NCBI GenBank assembly: GCA_902803155.1
Contig: CADCOU010000188.1
Location: forward strand, 1 to 20,033
Direction of reading: 5' to 3'
Length of the DNA stretch: 20,033 nt
Source: an uncultured Lachnospiraceae bacterium
GTDB taxonomy: Bacteria > Bacillota > Clostridia > Lachnospirales > Lachnospiraceae
Of this stretch, positions 15,190 through 20,033 are shown piece by piece. How positions within the stretch are numbered: the first letter of the stretch is position 1; the number at the start of each line of letters is the position of its first letter. A program made the position numbers and the translations under genes. Below the pieces are notes generated by a model. The model did no database searches, had not been told where the DNA came from, and was given only the letters and a program-made list of their open reading frames with translations.

Positions 15190-17222
15190 AGAGCAGCTGT
15201 ATGAATCTCGCTGTCCTTGCAGCAGTGGACGCGGGGAAGACTACGCTCTCCGAGAGCCTTCTGTATATGACCGGTACCATACGAAAAGCAGGACGTGTGG
15301 ATCACCAGGATTCGTTTCTGGATACGCATGAACTGGAACGCCGGAGAGGGATCACCATTTTTTCCAAGATGGCCCGTCTGAAGATCGGGGATATCGATAT
15401 CACGCTGCTGGATACACCTGGGCATGTGGATTTTACCGCAGAGACAGAGCGGACGCTTGCCGTTGCCGACATGGCGCTTCTTCTGATCAGCGCTGCCGAC
15501 GGTGTGACTGGGCATACCCTGGAACTGTGGAACCTGCTTGACAGGTATCACCTTCCGACGCTTATCTTTGTCAATAAGATGGATCAGCCGGAAGCCGACC
15601 TCGGGAAAACAGAGGAAGACCTGCAGGCACATCTGGATGAGCACTGCCTCTCGTTCAGGGGATGGCAGGATCAGGATCCGGCTCTCCTGGAACAGATCGC
15701 GATGTGTTCCGAGGAGGTTCTGGACCGTTTCCTTGAAAGCGGAAGCCTGTCAGAGAAAGAAGTCCGTACTCTGATCATGCAGCGCCGGCTGTTTCCGGTA
15801 TATGACGGTTCCGCTCTGAAGATGGAAGGCGTCAGGGAACTGATGGACGGGATCGTCTGCTTTGCAGCTGAGAAAGAATACCCGGACGAATTCGGCGCCT
15901 GCTGTTATAAAATCTCAAGAGATGAGAAGGGCAACCGCCTCACCTGGCTGAAAGTGACAGGCGGCTCTCTGAGAGTCAGGGAAAGCATAGCAGGCAATCT
16001 TTCTCCGTCTTCTTCCGACGACGCGGAGGCGGATCAGGAACAGGCGGAAGATGAGATGCTCCTGGAAACTTCTGAAACGGATGCACCCATGCCCGTGGGG
16101 AAAGAGGAAAAGGTCACACAGATCCGGCTGTATTCCGGCGGGAAGTTCATCCCGGCAGATACAGTGTCTGCAGGACAGATCGCCGCAGTATGCGGCCTGA
16201 ACGAGTCCTTCTGCGGGCAGACATACGGCATCTGCAGGGAGACTCTGCAGAGCGTTACACAGCCGGTTCTGTCCTATGACCTTGTCTGGCCGAAGGAGAT
16301 CGACCGGCTGCAGATGTACGGCAGGATGAGAGAACTCTCGGAGGAGATCCCGGAGATCCGGCCGCAGCTGGACGACAGGGGAGATGCGATCCACATCTGT
16401 GTCATGGGAGAAGTCCAGACAGAGATCCTGCAGTCTATCGTTCAGAGCAGATACAATATACCGGTCTCATTCGGTGAAGGAAGGATCGTATACAAAGAGA
16501 CGATCCGGAGCAGTGCCGAAGGCGTAGGACATTTTGAACCGCTGCGCCATTATGCGGAGGTCCACCTGATGCTGGAACCTGGTGAGAAAGGTTCCGGCAT
16601 CCGCTATGAAAGTGCCTGCTCCACAGATACACTGGCCAGGCACTGGCAGAGACTTATTCTGCATATGCTCAGGAGCCACCGTCAGGTGGGAGTTCTGACC
16701 GGGAGTGAGCTAACCGACGTGAAGGTCACCCTGGTTTCCGGACGTGCACATCTCAAGCATACGATGGGGGGAGATTTCCGGCAGGCCGGACGAAGAGCAC
16801 TCAGGCAGGGACTCATGAAATGCGAGAGCGTCCTGCTGGAGCCGTACTATGATTTTGTCCTGGAGATCCCCGCAGCACAGATCGGCAGGGCGATCCTTGA
16901 CATCGGAAACTTTGCGGGACATGCGGACGCTCCGGAGACGGACGGCACATTTGCGCGTATCACAGGATACGCGCCGGTCTCTGAGATGCGGAATTATCAT
17001 GCGGATGTGAGAGCATATACGGCAGGACGCGGAGCACTTACCCTGAAGATGCGCGGGTATGGACCCTGTCATAACCCGGAAGAGATCATCAGTCGGATCG
17101 CCTACGAGCCGGAGCGGGACCTCCGCAACCCCACATGGTCTGTATTCTGTGCTCACGGAGCCGGATATGAAGTACCGTGGGATCAGGTAGATAAGGCGGC
17201 GCATGTTCCGCTGATGCCCTGA
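15186..17222 (+). CDS. EF-G/Tet(M)-like ribosomal-protection-type GTPase
   Basis: A 678-residue translation GTPase. G motifs: AAVDAGKTT (12-20), RRGITI, DTPGHVDF (76-83, with catalytic His80), NKMD (130-133) and a SAL motif near 210. Domains II to V follow, ending DLRNPTWSVFCAHGAGYEVPWDQV. This is close in layout to Tet(M)/Tet(O), which eject tetracycline from the ribosome, but also to chromosomal relatives annotated only as translation factor GTPases. Oddities: the usual His of AHVDAGKTT is Ala13, and an acidic low-complexity insert (about 275-310) lies in domain II. GGAGG lies before the ATG. Tetracycline resistance is not proven by sequence. A small-ORF leader and a 5' stem-loop precede it. 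Confidence 0.85.
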   Translation: MKSSCMNLAVLAAVDAGKTTLSESLLYMTGTIRKAGRVDHQDSFLDTHELERRRGITIFSKMARLKIGDIDITLLDTPGHVDFTAETERTLAVADMALLLISAADGVTGHTLELWNLLDRYHLPTLIFVNKMDQPEADLGKTEEDLQAHLDEHCLSFRGWQDQDPALLEQIAMCSEEVLDRFLESGSLSEKEVRTLIMQRRLFPVYDGSALKMEGVRELMDGIVCFAAEKEYPDEFGACCYKISRDEKGNRLTWLKVTGGSLRVRESIAGNLSPSSSDDAEADQEQAEDEMLLETSETDAPMPVGKEEKVTQIRLYSGGKFIPADTVSAGQIAAVCGLNESFCGQTYGICRETLQSVTQPVLSYDLVWPKEIDRLQMYGRMRELSEEIPEIRPQLDDRGDAIHICVMGEVQTEILQSIVQSRYNIPVSFGEGRIVYKETIRSSAEGVGHFEPLRHYAEVHLMLEPGEKGSGIRYESACSTDTLARHWQRLILHMLRSHRQVGVLTGSELTDVKVTLVSGRAHLKHTMGGDFRQAGRRALRQGLMKCESVLLEPYYDFVLEIPAAQIGRAILDIGNFAGHADAPETDGTFARITGYAPVSEMRNYHADVRAYTAGRGALTLKMRGYGPCHNPEEIISRIAYEPERDLRNPTWSVFCAHGAGYEVPWDQVDKAAHVPLMP

Positions 17223-17305
17223 TGTGATCCTGGTCTCTGACAACCGGGGTTCAGACCTCAATAGACGGGATAATGTGCATTTTCCTCCCACAAAACAGTT
17301 CCACG

Positions 17306-17314
17306 TGGTAAGAT
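17306..17314 (+). promoter_or_regulatory. Extended -10 promoter of yhaM
   Basis: TGG plus TAAGAT at 17309-17314, in the same 12-base context as at 9544-9555. The -35 is weak. The predicted leader is about 65 bases. Confidence 0.5.
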
Positions 17315-17347
17315 GGATGTCAGAAAGGAATATCCCGTAGAAGCACC

Positions 17348-17371
17348 ACCGGGAACTGTCGGGATCCCGGT
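17348..17371 (+). promoter_or_regulatory. Hairpin in the yhaM leader beside its ribosome site
   Basis: ACCGGGA (17348-17354) pairs with TCCCGGT (17365-17371) around a 10-base loop. The AGGAAGGA ribosome site begins two bases later (17373-17380). It might tune translation or protect the mRNA; no ligand class is recognised. Further upstream, 17230-17256 has an imperfect GGTC...GACC hairpin without a T-run, a weak candidate end for the preceding gene. Confidence 0.4.
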
Positions 17372-17386
17372 TAGGAAGGAAGCAGA

Positions 17387-18337
17387 ATGAAGTATATTGA
17401 TACGCTGAGAGAGGGAGATCAGGTAGGTGAAGTGTACCTGTGCAGACTAAGGCAGTCTGCAACCTCGAAGGCGGGCAAGGAATATGAGAACGTTACACTC
17501 CAGGATAAGACCGGAACGATCGACTGCAAGATCTGGGATCCGAATTCGACAGGCATAGAAGAGTTCGCTCCGCTCGACTATATCTATGTGGTGGGAGAGG
17601 TGACCAGCTTTCAGAACAATCTGCAGCTGAACATCAAGCGCGTCAGGATCGCGAGAGCGGGAGAATACCTTCCGGAAGACTACCTGCCGGTCAGCGAGAA
17701 GGATGCTAAGACCATGTATCTGGAACTGAAACAGATCCTTGATACGGTGAATAACCAATGGCTGAAAGCGCTGATCGATAAGTATTTCAGCGATCCGGCG
17801 TTTGAGAATGCATTCTGCCAGCATTCAGCTGCGAAGACCATCCATCACAGCTTTGTCGGAGGCCTGTGTGAACACACGCTTTCTGTTGTGAAACTTTGTG
17901 ATTATTTCTGCAGCCAGTATTCATATCTGAACCGCGATCTCCTGCTTACGGCAGCAGCGTTTCATGATGTCGGCAAACTGAAGGAGATATCCAATTTCCC
18001 GGCAAATGACTATACGGATGACGGACAGCTGCTCGGACATCTCGTGATGGGGAGTGAACTGATCGGATCGGCATGCAGAAGAATACAGGGATTCCCGCAC
18101 AGACTGTGCAGTGAACTGCAGCATTGCATCCTTGCCCATCACGGTGAGTTTGAATACGGAAGTCCGAAGAAACCGGCACTGGCTGAGGCTATGGCATTGC
18201 ACCTGGCGGACAACACAGATGCCAGGCTGGAGACCATGAAAGAGATCCTCAGTGCTTCGAAGACGCGCGGTTCTGACGAGTGGCTGGGGTTTAACCGCCT
18301 GCTGGATTCCAACTTCCGCAAAACCAGCGAGTGGTGA
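17387..18337 (+). CDS. yhaM: 3'-5' exoribonuclease YhaM
   Basis: A 316-residue cytosolic RNase that trims RNA and single-stranded DNA from the 3' end. An N-terminal OB fold (about 10-95, VTLQDKTGTIDCKIWDP) binds nucleic acid. The C-terminal HD domain (about 150-280) holds metal-site residues: H153/H154 in HHSFVGG, H163 in LCEHT, H193-D194 in AFHDVGKL, and a later AHHGEFEYG. Length and order match YhaM/Cbf1 of Bacillus and Clostridia. A clear AGGAAGGA site precedes the ATG. It has its own extended -10 promoter, and rlmD follows after about 90 bases with no terminator seen, so they may share a transcript. Confidence 0.94.
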   Translation: MKYIDTLREGDQVGEVYLCRLRQSATSKAGKEYENVTLQDKTGTIDCKIWDPNSTGIEEFAPLDYIYVVGEVTSFQNNLQLNIKRVRIARAGEYLPEDYLPVSEKDAKTMYLELKQILDTVNNQWLKALIDKYFSDPAFENAFCQHSAAKTIHHSFVGGLCEHTLSVVKLCDYFCSQYSYLNRDLLLTAAAFHDVGKLKEISNFPANDYTDDGQLLGHLVMGSELIGSACRRIQGFPHRLCSELQHCILAHHGEFEYGSPKKPALAEAMALHLADNTDARLETMKEILSASKTRGSDEWLGFNRLLDSNFRKTSEW

Positions 18338-18414
18338 CGGCAAAGCATTTACATTCTGCCCGGATGATGTATCTGTTCATGAAAACCGGATATGGATGCC
18401 GGGGAGAACGTGCA

Positions 18415-18430
18415 AGAGGGATTACGTTTG
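18415..18430 (+). promoter_or_regulatory. Ribosome site and probable TTG start of rlmD
   Basis: AGAGGG (18415-18420) is seven bases before TTG at 18428, giving the N-terminus (M)KKNDIVDVIIED typical of the family. The upstream ATG at 18392 has only ACCGGAT before it, and the 12 extra residues do not look like the family. Confidence 0.6.
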
Positions 18431-19870
18431 AAGAAGAACGATATAGTCGATGTCATAATTGAAGATATGTCCGATGAGGGACTCGGAATAGGCCATGCCT
18501 CAGGCATGGCCCTGTTTGTCAAGGACGCGGTCGTCGGGGACACGGTAAGGGCAAAGGTCGTTAAGGTAAAGAAGACATATGCTTTCGCGAGGACAGAAGA
18601 AGTTCTGTGCCCCAGCCCTGACCGGGTTACTCCAGTATGTCCTGTCGCGCGGTCCTGCGGAGGGTGCCAGATCCAGGAGATGAGTTATAAAGCCCAGCTC
18701 CGGATGAAGGAACAGAAAGTACGCTCTAATCTGGAGCGGATAGGTGGATTTCAGATCGATAATAATCGAAACGTCTGGAATAAACCGGATACCCTTCGGG
18801 AAAGAGAGCAGGGGGCGGAACGATATGGAGTATTCTGTCAGATCATCGGTATGGAAGATCCGTGGAAATACCGCAACAAAGCACAGTTCCCGATAGGAAC
18901 AGACCGCTTCGGTAAGCCTGTGGCAGGGTTCTATGCAGGCCGGACACATTCGATCATCGATCATCACAGCTGCGGTATCGGAATAGAAGAAAACCGGATC
19001 GTACTGGAGACGGTACTTGACTGGATGGAGCGGTATCACATCAGAGCCTACAGCGAAGAGACCGGAGAAGGAACGATACGGCATGTAATGACGAGGGCCG
19101 GCTTTGCGACCGGACAGCTGATGGTCGTGATCATTGCTGCCGCGGACAGGCTTCCGGAAGAAGAGAGACTGGTCTCATCGCTGAGGAGCGCACTGAAGAA
19201 GGCAGAGGCGGAAAGCGGAGGGTTCTGCCTGAGAAGTATCGTGCTGAATACGAATAAAGCCAGAACGAACGTGATCCTCGGAAACGGAAGCAGGGCATTG
19301 TTTGGAGAGGACTACATTGAGGACCGAATCGGCAGCCTGACATATCGAATATCATCGAAGTCATTTTATCAGGTCAATCCGCAGCAGACGCGGAATCTCT
19401 ATGAAACCGCTTTGAAGTACGCAGGCCTTACCGGAAAAGAAACGGTATGGGACCTGTATTGCGGCACCGGTACGATCTCACTGTTTCTGGCGCAGAAAGC
19501 AAAGAAAGTGATCGGAGTCGAAGTGATACCGGATGCGATACGGAATGCGGAAAAGAATGCGAAGCTGAATCATATCGAAAATTGTGAATTTATAGTCGGA
19601 AAGGCAGAAGATATCGTCGACCGGATAGAGAGGGCAGACGTGATTGTGGTCGATCCCCCCAGGAAAGGCCTGGACCGGGCTGTAGTTGAAACGATCCTGA
19701 GATCGGCTCCGGATCGGATCGTATATGTCAGCTGTGACAGCGCTACTCTTGCCAGAGATCTGAAACTGTTTGCGGAAGGCGGATATATACTGCAGAAGGC
19801 CCAGCCGGTGGACATGTTCCCGCATACTGTTCACGTCGAGACGGTAGTTTTGCTGACAAGAAACACATAA
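18428..19870 (+). CDS. rlmD: 23S rRNA (uracil-5-)-methyltransferase, RumA/RlmD family
   Basis: A 480-residue (492 if started at 18392) SAM-dependent enzyme that makes 5-methyluridine in 23S rRNA. An N-terminal TRAM domain (about 1-58) is followed by an iron-sulfur cluster site with C71, C77, C80 (CPVARSCGGC) and C182 (HHSCGIG). The Rossmann methyltransferase domain has DLYCGTGT (from 342), DPPRKGLD, the catalytic Cys436 in YVSCDSATLARDL, and the Glu of HVETVVLL near the end. About 29 residues at 109-137 (polar, with NNRNVWNKPDTL) look like an insertion before IIGMEDPWKYRNKAQFP. The exact target base (RlmD, RlmCD or tRNA-directed) cannot be told from sequence alone. A branched terminator follows. 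Confidence 0.92.
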   Translation: MKKNDIVDVIIEDMSDEGLGIGHASGMALFVKDAVVGDTVRAKVVKVKKTYAFARTEEVLCPSPDRVTPVCPVARSCGGCQIQEMSYKAQLRMKEQKVRSNLERIGGFQIDNNRNVWNKPDTLREREQGAERYGVFCQIIGMEDPWKYRNKAQFPIGTDRFGKPVAGFYAGRTHSIIDHHSCGIGIEENRIVLETVLDWMERYHIRAYSEETGEGTIRHVMTRAGFATGQLMVVIIAAADRLPEEERLVSSLRSALKKAEAESGGFCLRSIVLNTNKARTNVILGNGSRALFGEDYIEDRIGSLTYRISSKSFYQVNPQQTRNLYETALKYAGLTGKETVWDLYCGTGTISLFLAQKAKKVIGVEVIPDAIRNAEKNAKLNHIENCEFIVGKAEDIVDRIERADVIVVDPPRKGLDRAVVETILRSAPDRIVYVSCDSATLARDLKLFAEGGYILQKAQPVDMFPHTVHVETVVLLTRNT

Positions 19871-19898
19871 GGTAGGGCTGAAAAAGCCGCTAAATCAG

Positions 19899-19953
19899 GG
19901 GATTCCTGAGATCCAGGGCCATCACGGCCCCGGGTGATGGGAGTCCCTTTTTT
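19899..19953 (+). terminator. Branched terminator downstream of rlmD
   Basis: An outer stem GGGATTC/GAGTCCC (one G-U pair) encloses an inner stem CCATCAC/GTGATGG. Six T residues (19948-19953) follow directly. The last 80 bases of the window (19954-20033) hold a small TTTGC/GCAAA hairpin and no gene that I can support. Confidence 0.7.
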
Positions 19954-20033
19954 GCGTTTGTGGGAATATATCGAGACCGCCGGATTTCGAGGGTTGTGGC
20001 TACACTTTTGCTTTTTTGGCAAACGAGAATACA

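Noticed and set aside
16710..17462. 250-codon minus-strand frame over the GTPase end and yhaM start
   Set aside because: Crosses two well-supported plus-strand genes; no family features and no ribosome site.
19831..20022. 63-codon minus-strand frame at the right edge
   Set aside because: It overlaps the rlmD 3' end and passes through the terminator; no start signal or known domain.
1..20033. CRISPR array, insertion sequence or prophage
   Set aside because: No regularly spaced repeats, transposase, integrase or phage structural motifs were found by eye in any frame.

Overview
The window reads as a chromosomal segment of a low-to-mid GC Gram-positive anaerobe, most likely a gut Clostridium of the Lachnospiraceae type. 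The grounds are an LPXTG-like surface adhesin built from Cna-B/SpaA modules, a YhaM exoribonuclease, a CvfB-like S1 protein, a FatA-type acyl-ACP thioesterase, purine-rich Shine-Dalgarno sites, two probable TTG starts, and a tRNA-Gln gene without an encoded CCA end. The taxon is inferred from gene content and not proven. Most of the window is housekeeping. I see no CRISPR array, insertion sequence or phage module.

Layout. Positions 1-3422 hold a hairpin and a 1098-residue secreted, sortase-anchored adhesin. It has a thioester-type head, in which the usual Gln is His, and five Cna-B repeats. Positions 3423-4830 hold a promoter region and an AI-2E-family membrane protein, closed by a terminator at 4884-4920. 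Positions 4922-6385 carry nicotinate phosphoribosyltransferase on the minus strand, divergent from tRNA-Gln(CUG) at 6541-6612; the two promoters are back to back. A two-way terminator separates the tRNA from a small minus-strand XRE regulator (6693-7097). From about 7341 a plus-strand operon runs through an unrecognised helical protein, an acyl-ACP thioesterase and a CvfB-like S1 protein. A CPBP-family membrane protease (9607-10581) and the replicative polymerase DnaE (10663-14301) follow.

An orphan OmpR-type response regulator on the minus strand overlaps dnaE tail to tail. It is divergent from a chromosomal EF-G/Tet(M)-like GTPase (15186-17222), whose 5' leader holds a stem-loop and two nested small reading frames. 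YhaM (17387-18337) and the 23S rRNA methyltransferase RlmD (18428-19870) follow, then a branched terminator and about 80 bases of unassigned sequence.

How the genes work together: much of the right half concerns replication, RNA and translation (DnaE, RPP-like GTPase, YhaM, RlmD, with CvfB further left). The middle joins lipid handling (thioesterase) with NAD salvage (pncB). The best candidates for new biology are the Cys/His adhesin head with two CxC pairs, the leader of the Tet(M)-like gene, and the unknown protein translationally coupled to the thioesterase.
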